Positions 7,545 to 16,972 of a stretch of DNA of 64,000 bases are shown here, piece after piece. The stretch covers positions 1-64,000 of the forward strand of contig JAZTXR010000055.1 in assembly GCA_045636545.1 (NCBI GenBank). Reading direction: 5' to 3'. Numbering within the stretch: the stretch's first letter is position 1; each line of letters starts with the position of its first letter. The notes beneath the pieces were generated by a model that was not told the DNA's origin, searched no databases, and saw only the letters and a list, made by a program, of their open reading frames with translations. A program made the position numbers and the translations under genes. The stretch comes from HGM04593 sp045636545. Its GTDB lineage: Bacteria; Bacteroidota; Bacteroidia; Bacteroidales; Bacteroidaceae.

Positions 7545-10500
7545 ATGTGTAAAAAAACGTTGAGTGTGCTCTTGTTTGGAGCTTTGTCATTATTCTCCTC
7601 TTGTGTGGATAATAATTATGACCTGGTGAATAAGGAGATTTCTACCGATGTGAAACTGGAGGGTAACAAGGTCGCTTTGCCGGTGGGCAGTCTGAAGACT
7701 GTGGTGTTGGATTCTCTTATTGATGTGAGTGAAATTGAGATGCTTGAGAAAGTCGCTGATGGTGTGTACGGTATTACCGCTGACAGTACAATCACTGTAG
7801 AGGAGAACGTTGAGCCCATTACGTTGAATATAGACACAATCCAGCACAGTTTCGATGTGGAATTTGATGAGGTGAATGTCAGCAATGTTCACATTGGTGC
7901 GGTGAATATTGAGCCGGCAAAGTTCACTACACCGTCAATATCGCTTCAGGATTTGAATAGCAAACTTCCAAAACTGAAGTCAGAGGCTCATGTGGCTTTT
8001 AATGTTCCTGGTCTTGAGGATTTTTTGGAGAAACTGAAAAATTATAGTTCACTTTTCCCCGACGGTACTTTAAATTATACCATTGACGAACAGCAGGTTA
8101 CTACCGGTGAGCGTGAGGTGGCTTGTAATTTCAGTTACAAGTTGCCAAATGAGATTGAGACAATAAAGAGCATTGAGCTTGGTGCTGAAGGCAGTAAAGG
8201 TACACTTGTGAGTGTTGTTGTCACTAACCCGAAAGTCTTGGATGGCTGTTATAAGGAAATCAGTTTCGAGGTTGAGTTTCCCAAGATGTTCACTCTTGCA
8301 AGAAACGAAGAAGCAGATCAGGCCGGGAAATATGACATCAATGGTAGCACTATAACTCTTGATCGCTTTGTTACACAGGGAAGTGAAACGTCATTCAGTT
8401 TTTATATCACAGAAATTTCCGGTATCGACAAATATATTAAGGATGGTTCGATAAATGTAAATGAAACTGTAAAGTATCAGATTTACTATAAGTTAGGTGA
8501 TGAGAACGGTGCTGATGTTACATTGACAAAAGATGTGCAGGTTGCCGATTTCGCATTTGATGTGGAGTTTGAGTCGCAGCTCTCATTCCAGGACGTTGCC
8601 GGCAAGACAAAGGATATCAAGGTCGATTTTAAGGCCATAGAGATGGCTTTCAGTGGCGATTTTGACAATCTTGAGTATATTGATACAATCAAGTATGTGG
8701 AGTTTGACGAGACAGTGAGCCGAATTAAGTTTGAAACTCACATGGATAAGGATTGGCTCAGTGTCTTTAAACTGAAAGAAGGGTATGCCCTGAAAATCTC
8801 GTTCCCTGATCAGTTGGATATATCTCCTACCCTTTCCGAATATGAAGGAAAGGACAAAGAGATTGTCTATAATAAGGATGAGCACGCTTTCTACATCTAT
8901 GATTTGGGCATACTTGCCGAGACCCATTGGAACCTTGCTCTTCAGAAGCTGACATTGAACCTGCCAGTGGTCAATGACTCATGCCACATGGATGTGAAGG
9001 CTGGAATAGGTTTTGTAAACACCAGGAACCCCGAGGAGACGGGTCATTTCTATCTGGCTGCTCTTGAAATGGAGTCTTTGGTTGATGTGCTTGAAAAGCT
9101 GGAAGGTGAGAAAATGGCGCAGTTTACAATGTCTGAGTCCGATCTTTACATAAAGGATGCTGTTGTGCATACAGAGGTTATACACTCTTCTTTGGACAGT
9201 GATATTGATTTCAGCCTTAATGAGAAGTTGCCCGCAGAGATAGAACGTATTGAAAAGATTGGTTTTGCCAATGATGTAGAGATTGCACTCGGGCTTTCTG
9301 TCATTGGACTGGAGAGCCTTGACACCAATGTGGATTTGGATGTGAAGTTGGCATTGCCGTCATTCCTGAAACTGCAACCCTGTGACGGAATTGAAGGTGT
9401 GGAAATAAGTGATGGCGTTCTTGGAATCAAGAAAAGTTATAACCCATCATCCAACGAACCTTTGGAAATCAAGCTGCTTTGTACCGGTCTTGACTTCATG
9501 ACCGAGGAGTTCGGGTTCAAGGGTCTTGTGCCGACGGATTCCATCGATGGCAATTCATACATTTCATATAATTGTGACATTGTTGTAGAGGGGGATGCCG
9601 CTATCAACGGTACAGAATTCCATTCTACGGTGCTGGATAATGATATCTCGTTTGATGTGGATTTCAGTATGGGTGAAATTACGGTCAAGGAGTTCCATGG
9701 TCTCTATTGCGCCGAGATTGAGGGTGTGAATGAGAAGATTGACCTTGACCTTGGCGAGGGACTCGAGTTCCTGCGCGAAGAGGGCAACTCTATTGTTCTT
9801 GCCGATCCTCAGCTTGAGTTTGCGGTGACAAACCCTATGGGTGTTCCCGTTGATATCAGTCTGCACCTCTTCGGTACCGACGAGAACGGTGCTGCCATTG
9901 CGGATACAGAGATTGAAACAATGTTGAGCATTTTACCGGCGGAGTATGACGAGATTACCGGCGAACTGAAGCCTGTAGAGACAAAGCTGTTCCTTACAAC
10001 AGACACTGCTGCCAACAGCAAGGCTGGGTATGAGAATGTGGAGATAAAGAACCTTGCAAATCTGTTGAAGAAAATCCCGCACTCCATCAACTTCAATGTC
10101 GAGCCGGTGATAAGGACTGCCGGTGTCACACATCACATTGATATCAGTGAGCCAATAAGGCTTGATGCCGCTTATTCCGTTGTCGTACCATTGAAGTTCA
10201 ACGAACTTCACTTGTGCTACACAGACTCGGTTGCCGGCCTGGACAGTGATATGGGTGAAACGCTTGAGATGTTCAGCAATGTGTCGCTTGGTGCAAAGAT
10301 GGATATCATAAATACCATACCGCTTGGCCTGTCGCTCAAAGTGCTTCCGTATGATGTTGACGGCAAAATTATCGAGAATATTGAGATTGATGAGCTGCAG
10401 ATTGCTGCCGGTGGTGGCGAGGCTATCATGGACGAGGAGGGTGTGCTTTGCGAGAACCTGACTACGCAGAATTTTAACTTTGCGATAAAGAGCACGGATG

Positions 10501-10655
10501 GTGACATATCGACACTTGACAAGCTTGTGTTTGTGGTTGAGGCTGCAAGTGACCACACTACAGGTGCGGCTGCACTCAAGGGCGAACAGGGTATCAAGTT
10601 GTCGAACATAGTGCTTGAGATTGCAGGCGATATTGAGATGGAATTTGAAAAATAA
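7545..10655 (+). CDS. Large repetitive beta-rich lipoprotein, unknown function
   Basis: The 1,036-aa product begins with a short lipoprotein signal peptide; the lipobox LFSSC puts the lipidated Cys near residue 20. The rest is beta-rich and acidic, with recurring patterns of the type 'V-x-FD-V-E-F' and 'D-L-x-L-P'. This suggests tandem immunoglobulin-like or similar beta domains. No catalytic motif or known family is recognised. The longer reading frame from 7290 is rejected because it translates a repeat element and crosses the -7 box. It lies 21 bp upstream of a DUF5723 barrel, so the pair may form one outer-membrane/surface complex. This is inference. Confidence 0.85.
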   Translation: MCKKTLSVLLFGALSLFSSCVDNNYDLVNKEISTDVKLEGNKVALPVGSLKTVVLDSLIDVSEIEMLEKVADGVYGITADSTITVEENVEPITLNIDTIQHSFDVEFDEVNVSNVHIGAVNIEPAKFTTPSISLQDLNSKLPKLKSEAHVAFNVPGLEDFLEKLKNYSSLFPDGTLNYTIDEQQVTTGEREVACNFSYKLPNEIETIKSIELGAEGSKGTLVSVVVTNPKVLDGCYKEISFEVEFPKMFTLARNEEADQAGKYDINGSTITLDRFVTQGSETSFSFYITEISGIDKYIKDGSINVNETVKYQIYYKLGDENGADVTLTKDVQVADFAFDVEFESQLSFQDVAGKTKDIKVDFKAIEMAFSGDFDNLEYIDTIKYVEFDETVSRIKFETHMDKDWLSVFKLKEGYALKISFPDQLDISPTLSEYEGKDKEIVYNKDEHAFYIYDLGILAETHWNLALQKLTLNLPVVNDSCHMDVKAGIGFVNTRNPEETGHFYLAALEMESLVDVLEKLEGEKMAQFTMSESDLYIKDAVVHTEVIHSSLDSDIDFSLNEKLPAEIERIEKIGFANDVEIALGLSVIGLESLDTNVDLDVKLALPSFLKLQPCDGIEGVEISDGVLGIKKSYNPSSNEPLEIKLLCTGLDFMTEEFGFKGLVPTDSIDGNSYISYNCDIVVEGDAAINGTEFHSTVLDNDISFDVDFSMGEITVKEFHGLYCAEIEGVNEKIDLDLGEGLEFLREEGNSIVLADPQLEFAVTNPMGVPVDISLHLFGTDENGAAIADTEIETMLSILPAEYDEITGELKPVETKLFLTTDTAANSKAGYENVEIKNLANLLKKIPHSINFNVEPVIRTAGVTHHIDISEPIRLDAAYSVVVPLKFNELHLCYTDSVAGLDSDMGETLEMFSNVSLGAKMDIINTIPLGLSLKVLPYDVDGKIIENIEIDELQIAAGGGEAIMDEEGVLCENLTTQNFNFAIKSTDGDISTLDKLVFVVEAASDHTTGAAALKGEQGIKLSNIVLEIAGDIEMEFEK

Positions 10656-10676
10656 CGTTTTTAATAGGTTTGAATT

Positions 10677-12074
10677 ATGAAAAATATCAGATATACAATA
10701 GCGACATTGCTCTTTATTGTGCTTTCGCATACAGCAGTGGCCCAGACTGCACTTTCGTCATATTTCCTTGACGGTATGTTGTATAACAGCAAACTTAACC
10801 CGGCAATGAAGGCGGAACGTGGTTATTTCTCTTTGCTTTTGGGTAATATGTCTGTGGGTACGAAAGGTAATGTGGGGCTTGCCAACTTCCTTTATCCTCG
10901 TGGTGAGAATGAACTTGCTACTTTCATGAGCGGTTCAGTGACTGCCGATGAGTTCTTGAGCGGGATTCCCGAGAAAGTGAAGTTGGGCGTGAACATTGAC
11001 GAGACCATTATGGCTTTCGGGTTCCGCATGTTTGGCGGTTTCTTCTCTTTTGACCTCTCTTTGCATTCATCGGTGGATGCCTCTTTGCCGAAGGGGCTGT
11101 TTGAGTTCGCCAAGAAAGGGTTGCAGGAGGAGCGTTATAGCTTCTCGGGGCTCAATATCAATACGATGAACTATACTGCGGCTACCATAGGATACTCTCA
11201 CAAGATATTCGATGGCTTTCAGTTGGGTGTGAATGCCAAGTATCTGCTTGGCTTGGCGCACGCCGATATTTTTGTCGACAAGCTTGATGTGGAGCTCAGC
11301 GGCCAGCGTTGGATGGTCGAGAGCCACGCGCAGGCACAGGCGGCACTCCTGTGCAAGGCAGATGTTGAGGTGGATGAGAACAATGTTATAAAAAGTCTGG
11401 AACTTGCGCTGGAGGAAGAAGACCTGATGAAACTGCAGCCTTCTGGTGGCTTTGCCTTTGATTTGGGATTTGTGTACAATCTGGATAAATTCGTTCCGGG
11501 TCTGACAGTCTCGGCTTCGGTTGTCGATTTGGGTTATATCAACTGGAGGTATATGTTGAGCGGTCAAAGCACAGATGCCAAGGTGGAGTTCGATGGCTTT
11601 GGCGAGGTTGACTACAATGATGTCGAGGGTGTTGTGAATGCAGAGCTTGAGAAGCTTGCCGATGATGCTGCAAAACTGGTGGAGTTCAACTATAATGGTG
11701 AATCTTCTATGAAGACTGGTCTGAACACGACAATGCATGTCGGTGCAGAGTACAATATGCCTTTCTACAGGCCACTTTCGGTTGGTGTGCTCTACAGTCA
11801 GTGTTTCTCGCCTTATGAGTCACGTAAATGGAACGAGGTCCGTGGTTTTGTTAATCTGTCGCCTGTAAAATGGTTTGAGTTGTCGGCCAACTATGGTTAT
11901 GGTACCTATGGCTATTCTTTGGGCTGGATGATAAACTTCCATCCGGCAGGCATCAATCTGTTTGTGGGTAGTGACTATATGGTTACAAAAGTTACACCGC
12001 AGTACATTCCTTTGAATGATATGAACTCGCATATAACATTCGGTCTTAACCTTGCATTGGGAAAACGCAAGTGA
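10677..12074 (+). CDS. DUF5723-type outer-membrane protein
   Basis: A 465-aa protein with a signal peptide cleaved near AVAQ (residue 23). The mature part has many amphipathic aromatic/glycine strands and ends with an LNLALGKRK strand, as in outer-membrane barrels. The start of the mature region (SSYFLDGMLYNSKLNPA) resembles the DUF5723/PorV-like group of Bacteroidota barrel proteins. That family call is from memory of the pattern. It lies in one operon with the preceding lipoprotein and ends at a strong bidirectional terminator. Confidence 0.75.
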   Translation: MKNIRYTIATLLFIVLSHTAVAQTALSSYFLDGMLYNSKLNPAMKAERGYFSLLLGNMSVGTKGNVGLANFLYPRGENELATFMSGSVTADEFLSGIPEKVKLGVNIDETIMAFGFRMFGGFFSFDLSLHSSVDASLPKGLFEFAKKGLQEERYSFSGLNINTMNYTAATIGYSHKIFDGFQLGVNAKYLLGLAHADIFVDKLDVELSGQRWMVESHAQAQAALLCKADVEVDENNVIKSLELALEEEDLMKLQPSGGFAFDLGFVYNLDKFVPGLTVSASVVDLGYINWRYMLSGQSTDAKVEFDGFGEVDYNDVEGVVNAELEKLADDAAKLVEFNYNGESSMKTGLNTTMHVGAEYNMPFYRPLSVGVLYSQCFSPYESRKWNEVRGFVNLSPVKWFELSANYGYGTYGYSLGWMINFHPAGINLFVGSDYMVTKVTPQYIPLNDMNSHITFGLNLALGKRK

Positions 12075-12087
12075 TAGCGGTGCTGTA

Positions 12088-12136
12088 AAATACAGAGAGA
12101 AGCCCCTTTGGTTCGAAGGGGCTTCTCTCTGTATTT
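12088..12136. terminator. Bidirectional terminator between convergent genes
   Basis: A perfect 21-bp stem (12088-12108 / 12116-12136) with a 7-nt loop is flanked by A3 and T3. It serves the DUF5723 gene on plus and mlaF on minus. Confidence 0.95.
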
Positions 12137-12163
12137 ATGGTGTGTCGTGATTGCCGGTCAGCC

Positions 12164-12928
12164 TCATTTGCCGCGGAGTGCCTGCTCCTTGACCTGTCGC
12201 AGAATCTCGCTCGAGAAGAGGAACTCGTTGAGTTGTCTGTTGTCGGTGTTGAGTATCTGTGTCTTGTCTCCCTCCCAGGCAAGTCGGCCGCCCGACAGGA
12301 ACAGGATGTGGTCGCCTATGTTCATGACGGAGTTCATGTCGTGCGTGTTTACTATGGTGGTTATCCCATACTCCTTTGTGATGTCGTGTATCAGCTCGTC
12401 TATCACAAGTGATGTCTGAGGGTCGAGTCCCGAGTTGGGCTCGTCGCAGAAAAGGTATTTAGGCTCAAGGGCAATGGCGCGGGCAATGGCGGCGCGTTTC
12501 TGCATGCCACCCGAGAGTTCCTCGGGCGACTTGTCCTGTGCCTCGATGAGGTTCACTCTGTCGAGGCAGACTCTTGCGCGTGCCAGGCGCTCCTTGTAGG
12601 TCATGTTGGAGAACATGTCAAGCGGGAACATCACGTTCTCGAGCACGCTCATGGAGTCGAAGAGTGCGGCGCTCTGGAAAAGCATGCCAATCTCGCGCCT
12701 GATGGCGATTTTCTCCTTCTCCTTCATTGTCGTAATGTTGCGCCCGTCATAGATGATTTTTCCTTTCTCGGGTGAGAGAAGGCCTACTATGCACTTGAGC
12801 AATACGGTCTTGCCGGCACCGCTCTGGCCAATGATGAGGTTGGTTATACCGTTGTCGAATGTGGCGCTCACGTCGTTGAGTACCGTCTTGTCTTCGAATT
12901 GTTTGTATATTGAACAGACTTCTATCAT
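12164..12928 (-). CDS. mlaF: ABC transporter ATPase MlaF
   Basis: A 254-aa ABC ATPase. Walker A is GQSGAGKT (34-41), the signature LSGGM (138-142), Walker B CDEP (DE at 162-163) and the H-loop His 196. The sequence is of the MlaF type, which powers phospholipid transport between the inner and outer membranes. Its start overlaps the mlaE stop by 4 nt. The MCE-domain partner mlaD is not encoded next to it; a terminator follows directly. Confidence 0.92.
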   Translation of the reverse strand: MIEVCSIYKQFEDKTVLNDVSATFDNGITNLIIGQSGAGKTVLLKCIVGLLSPEKGKIIYDGRNITTMKEKEKIAIRREIGMLFQSAALFDSMSVLENVMFPLDMFSNMTYKERLARARVCLDRVNLIEAQDKSPEELSGGMQKRAAIARAIALEPKYLFCDEPNSGLDPQTSLVIDELIHDITKEYGITTIVNTHDMNSVMNIGDHILFLSGGRLAWEGDKTQILNTDNRQLNEFLFSSEILRQVKEQALRGK

Positions 12929-13674
12929 TGCATCATGATATTGGTTAACACTATGTCCGAGAAAAGTATCAGTGCGCTGCAGCTTACAACGGCATTCGTG
13001 CTGGCCTTGCCTACCTCTATGGAGCCGCCCTTTACGTTATAGCCGTAAAATGAAGCCACCGATGTGATGATGAAGGCAAAGAAGAAGCTCTTTATTATGC
13101 TGTACCAGATGAACCATACCGTGAATTCGTGCTGCAGTCCCACGGTGAGTTCCTCTGTGGTCATTATGCCTGTGAGCTTGCCTATGAGGAACGCTCCACC
13201 TATGCCCGATGCTATGCTGAAAATGACAAGGATGGGGATGGTGAGTACAAGGCCTGTTATCTTTGGCAATATAAGGAAATTTGCCGAGTTCACTCCCATC
13301 ATCTCCAGTGCATCTATCTGTTGTGTCACCCTCATGGCTCCAATCTCGGAAGTGATGTTCGAGCCCACCTTTCCGGCCAGGATAAGGCACATGATGGTCG
13401 ATGAGAACTCGAGCAGCAACACCTCGCGTGTGGCGTATCCCGTTACGAACTTCGGCATCCAGGGGCTCTCGACGTTGGTCTTCATCTGTATGCACAGCGC
13501 GGCACCGATGAACAGTGATATGATGAGCACGATGGGGATGGAGTTGATGCCCAACTGGTATATCTCGTGAAGGGTGCGGCGGCAGAACATGTTCCATCGT
13601 TCCGGCTTGGTAAGCACGCGGCCCATAAGCAACAGGTAGTTGCCGAATGTCTTTATGGCTTCTGTAAGTATCAT
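12925..13674 (-). CDS. mlaE: ABC transporter permease MlaE
   Basis: A 249-aa MlaE/DUF140 permease with about five hydrophobic segments and the conserved EIGAMRVTQQIDALEMMGV loop (about residues 130-150). It forms the membrane core of the Mla phospholipid transporter with MlaF. ATG 13674 is chosen because the longer frame would start with a TTG at 13707 that lies inside a TAACTTTG -7 box. It is the first gene of the mlaE-mlaF operon and divergent from lptB. Confidence 0.92.
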   Translation of the reverse strand: MILTEAIKTFGNYLLLMGRVLTKPERWNMFCRRTLHEIYQLGINSIPIVLIISLFIGAALCIQMKTNVESPWMPKFVTGYATREVLLLEFSSTIMCLILAGKVGSNITSEIGAMRVTQQIDALEMMGVNSANFLILPKITGLVLTIPILVIFSIASGIGGAFLIGKLTGIMTTEELTVGLQHEFTVWFIWYSIIKSFFFAFIITSVASFYGYNVKGGSIEVGKASTNAVVSCSALILFSDIVLTNIMMQ

Positions 13675-13704
13675 CTTGATGTGTGTCCAAAGAATAGTCG
13701 TGTG

Positions 13705-13712
13705 CAAAGTTA
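13705..13712 (-). promoter_or_regulatory. Promoter -7 box (TAACTTTG) for mlaEF
   Basis: TAACTTTG on the minus strand, 31 nt upstream of the mlaE ATG. No clear -33 TTTG is present. Confidence 0.6.
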
Positions 13713-13848
13713 CTACTTTTTGTCTTTTTATAGTGTCATAAACTGTTTAAATTTCCAAAAACACTCTTTGGGGCTTGTGTGTGGGTGCTTTCTGCCCGCT
13801 TTGTAAAAAAATCTTGAAACAAGATACATTTTTCTCACCCGTTTGCCG

Positions 13849-13856
13849 TATCTTTG
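13849..13856 (+). promoter_or_regulatory. Promoter -7 box (TATCTTTG) for lptB
   Basis: An exact TATCTTTG, 31 nt upstream of the lptB ATG. Together with the minus-strand box at 13705 it makes a divergent promoter region for two lipid-transport systems. Confidence 0.65.
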
Positions 13857-13886
13857 TTCTATAAGTAAAAAAGTTGACAGCGCGAT

Positions 13887-14663
13887 ATGGAAAATGTTAT
13901 TTCTGAAAATGTTGATAAAGCTACAGTCCTGCGTACCGAGGGGCTTGTAAAGAAATACGGTAACCGTACGGTGGTGAACAATGTGTCGTTCAATGTCAGG
14001 CAGGGCGAGATTGTGGGCTTGCTGGGACCTAATGGTGCAGGAAAGACCACATCGTTCTATATGACTACAGGGCTGGTCACTCCCGATGGCGGTCGCATTT
14101 TCCTTGATGAGAAGGATATTACCAAATATCCGGTCTACAAACGTGCACGTGCCGGCATTGGCTATCTGGCACAGGAAGCCAGCGTGTTCCGCAAGATGAC
14201 GGTAGAGGACAATATCGCATCTGTGTTGGAGATGACGGGCAAGCCGCTTGAGTACCAGAAAGAGAAACTGGAGAGCCTGATTGCGGAGTTCCGCCTGCAG
14301 AAGGTGCGCAAGAATCTGGGCGACCGTCTCTCGGGTGGTGAGCGCCGCCGTACCGAGATTGCGCGCTGCCTGGCAATAGACCCCAAATTCATTATGCTTG
14401 ACGAGCCTTTTGCCGGAGTGGACCCCATTGCCGTTGAGGATATCCAGTATATTGTGTGGAAACTTAAGGACAAGAATATCGGTATCCTTATCACCGACCA
14501 CAATGTACAGGAGACCTTGAGCATCACGGACCGTGCCTATCTGCTGTTTGAGGGGCGTGTGCTGTTCGAGGGAACCTCGGAGGAACTTGCCGACAACCCT
14601 ATCGTTCGTGAGAAGTATCTTGGCCGCGATTTCGTGCTCCGCAAGCGCGAGTTCCAGTTCTGA
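13887..14663 (+). CDS. lptB: LPS export ABC ATPase LptB
   Basis: A 258-aa ATPase of the LptB type, which drives lipopolysaccharide from the inner membrane to the surface. Walker A is GPNGAGKTT (47-55), the signature LSGGE (148-152), Walker B LDEP (DEP 172-174) and the switch His 205. The LptB-typical stretch YLAQEASVFRKMTVEDN is present (93-109). About 10 extra N-terminal residues precede the usual start. It appears to be a single-gene unit. Confidence 0.96.
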   Translation: MENVISENVDKATVLRTEGLVKKYGNRTVVNNVSFNVRQGEIVGLLGPNGAGKTTSFYMTTGLVTPDGGRIFLDEKDITKYPVYKRARAGIGYLAQEASVFRKMTVEDNIASVLEMTGKPLEYQKEKLESLIAEFRLQKVRKNLGDRLSGGERRRTEIARCLAIDPKFIMLDEPFAGVDPIAVEDIQYIVWKLKDKNIGILITDHNVQETLSITDRAYLLFEGRVLFEGTSEELADNPIVREKYLGRDFVLRKREFQF

Positions 14664-14750
14664 TAGCCCCCGGAGTGTGGCGGAACGTTCCACAATAACC
14701 GTTTTTGTATTGTCTGTTGCGTGCCTGTTGTCAACAAAATCGCTTTTTGC

Positions 14751-14781
14751 TTGATTTTGTGCTCAACTTGTTGTATTTTTG
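14751..14781 (+). promoter_or_regulatory. Promoter for trigger factor
   Basis: TTG at 14751-14753, a 20-nt spacer and TATTTTTG at 14774-14781 match the Bacteroidota promoter pattern. The box ends 78 nt before the tig ATG. Confidence 0.6.
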
Positions 14782-14859
14782 TGCGCTTTAAATTAAGGTG
14801 CGGTCTATGCCTTGTCGGCAGGCCGCATTGCAAGAACGAAACATTAAAATTTTATATAC

Positions 14860-16203
14860 ATGGAATTTACACTTAAAAATCAGGATGCTACAAGTGCAAT
14901 CCTTTCGGTAAACATTCAGGAGGCCGATTATGCGGCTTTGGTTGAGAAGCAGTTGAAAAATTTCCGTCAGAAGGCGAATATCCCGGGTTTCCGTCCCGGT
15001 ATGGTGCCTATGGGCTTGATAAAGAAGCAGTACGGTACAGCTGTAAAGGCTGAAGAGATCAACAAGTTGTTGCAGACAAAGATTTTCGAATATATCAGAG
15101 AGAACAAGATTGACATGCTTGGCGAGCCACTCCCAATCGAGGAGCAGCAGGCAAACATCAACATGGCCGAGGACAAGGAGTTCACTTTCGAGTTCGAGAT
15201 TGCTCTTGCTCCAAAGTTTGATGCTGTCCTTGACAAGAATGATGCTCTTGCATACTACAGAATACAGCCTACCGACGAGATGGTACAGAGCCAGGTTGAT
15301 GCTTTTGCACAGCGCTGCGGCGAGTACAAGCAGGTTGAGGCTTACGAGAATGGCGATATGCTCAAGGGTACATTGACCGAGGCTGTCGAGAATGGCGTTG
15401 TCGTACGTGAGGCTGTGATGATGCCTTCATACATGAAGAACGACGAGCAGAAGGCTCTCTTTGCAGGTTCAAAGGTTAACGATGTCGTTACATTCAATCC
15501 CTTCACAGCATTCGATGGCAACGAGGCCGAACTTGCTTCACTTCTCAAGGTTGAGAAGAGCGAGGTTGCTGCCCACAATGGCGAGTTTACATTCGCTGTG
15601 AGCGAGATTACACGTTTCGTTGCAAGCGAAATCAACCAGAATGTGTTCGATGCAGCGTTCGGCAAGGATGCTGTGAAGAGCGAGGAGGAGTTCCGCGCCA
15701 AGATTGCCGAGCAGTTCGAGGCACGTTTCGAGGTTGAGAGTGACTACAAACTCTTGATGGACGTGCGTGAATATCTTATGGACAAGGTGGGCAAGCTCGA
15801 ATTCAACGAGGCTATCCTCCGTCGCATCATGGATGCAAACAAGGCCGAGGGTGAGACTGTAAGCGAGGAGGAGTTCCAGAAGAGCCTTACCGAGCTTCGT
15901 TGGCATCTGGTCAAGGAGCAGCTCGCGAAGAAGTTCGAGGTCAAGATTGATGACAACGATGTCCTCAATGTTGCTAAGGGCGCTACACGCGACCAGTTCG
16001 CACAGTACGGTATGGCAAATGTTCCCGAGGATTTGCTCGAGAACTATGCAAAGGAGATGCTCAAGCAGGAGAAGACACGCGAGGCTCTCATCAACCGTGC
16101 GGTAGACGTGAAGCTTATCCAGGCTATCAAGGCTGCCATTACCTTGAACGAGGAGAAAGTTTCTGTTGATGAGTTCAACAAAAAGGTGTCTGAGAACGCT
16201 TAA
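14860..16203 (+). CDS. tig: Trigger factor
   Basis: A 447-aa ribosome-bound chaperone. The N-terminal ribosome-binding domain has the signature loop GFRPGMVP (47-54). A divergent FKBP-like region (about 150-250) and a long helical C-terminal domain follow. The FKBP part lacks the usual FGxGxLIPG core, so isomerase activity is doubtful; that is inference. It lies directly upstream of clpP and clpX, a common arrangement, but a terminator separates it from clpP. Confidence 0.93.
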   Translation: MEFTLKNQDATSAILSVNIQEADYAALVEKQLKNFRQKANIPGFRPGMVPMGLIKKQYGTAVKAEEINKLLQTKIFEYIRENKIDMLGEPLPIEEQQANINMAEDKEFTFEFEIALAPKFDAVLDKNDALAYYRIQPTDEMVQSQVDAFAQRCGEYKQVEAYENGDMLKGTLTEAVENGVVVREAVMMPSYMKNDEQKALFAGSKVNDVVTFNPFTAFDGNEAELASLLKVEKSEVAAHNGEFTFAVSEITRFVASEINQNVFDAAFGKDAVKSEEEFRAKIAEQFEARFEVESDYKLLMDVREYLMDKVGKLEFNEAILRRIMDANKAEGETVSEEEFQKSLTELRWHLVKEQLAKKFEVKIDDNDVLNVAKGATRDQFAQYGMANVPEDLLENYAKEMLKQEKTREALINRAVDVKLIQAIKAAITLNEEKVSVDEFNKKVSENA

Positions 16204-16222
16204 TGAATAGACAATGGGTATG

Positions 16223-16265
16223 TATCCGGCCTATTGGCTTTGCCCGATAGGCCGGATATGTTTTT
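16223..16265 (+). terminator. Terminator between tig and clpP
   Basis: Perfect 12-bp arms (16223-16234 / 16247-16258) are followed by TGTTTTT. Confidence 0.85.
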
Positions 16266-16292
16266 AGTAACAACAAATAAAGTAAGTGTCGT

Positions 16293-16964
16293 ATGGATAG
16301 AGATGATTTTAGGAAATATGCTACCAAGCATCTTGGTATGAACAGTATGGTGCTCGACGATGTGATGAAGGCACAGTCGCAGTACCTGAACCCATATATT
16401 CTTGAGGAGAGACAGTTGAACGTGACACAGATGGATGTATTCTCGCGCCTGATGATGGACAGAATCATCTTCTTGGGTACTCAGATTGACGATTATACAG
16501 CCAACACCCTGCAGGCGCAGTTGCTGTATCTCGATTCTGTTGACAGCGGCAAGGATATCTCCATCTATATAAACTCTCCCGGTGGTTCGGTATATGCCGG
16601 CCTGGGTATCTATGATACAATGCAGTTCATCTCGAGCGATGTGGCAACTATCTGTACAGGTATGGCTGCAAGTATGGCTGCGGTGCTGCTTGTTGCAGGT
16701 GCCGAGGGTAAGCGTTCGGCATTGACACACAGCCGTGTGATGATACACCAGCCTCTTGGCGGTGTGCAGGGTCAGGCGAGTGATATCGAGATTACGGCGC
16801 GTGAGATACAGAAACTCAAGAAGGAACTATATACAATAATCTCCGACCATAGCAAGCAACCGTTCGACAAGGTGTGGGCCGACAGTGACCGCGATTACTG
16901 GATGACTGCTGCCGAGGCGCAGGAGTATGGTATGATTGACCGTGTCCTTACACGTAAAATCTGA
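16293..16964 (+). CDS. clpP: ATP-dependent Clp protease proteolytic subunit
   Basis: A 223-aa serine peptidase. The nucleophile Ser127 lies in GMAASMAA and His152 in IHQPLGG. The oxyanion strand NSPGGSVYAG is intact. The N-terminus is about 30 residues longer than the mature E. coli enzyme, consistent with a propeptide or family extension. It forms the degradation chamber that partners ClpX, encoded 8 bp downstream. Confidence 0.98.
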   Translation: MDRDDFRKYATKHLGMNSMVLDDVMKAQSQYLNPYILEERQLNVTQMDVFSRLMMDRIIFLGTQIDDYTANTLQAQLLYLDSVDSGKDISIYINSPGGSVYAGLGIYDTMQFISSDVATICTGMAASMAAVLLVAGAEGKRSALTHSRVMIHQPLGGVQGQASDIEITAREIQKLKKELYTIISDHSKQPFDKVWADSDRDYWMTAAEAQEYGMIDRVLTRKI

Positions 16965-16972
16965 TTTGACCA

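Noticed and set aside
13675..13707. TTG start for mlaE at 13707
   Set aside because: The codon falls within the TAACTTTG -7 box, so it would be untranscribed.
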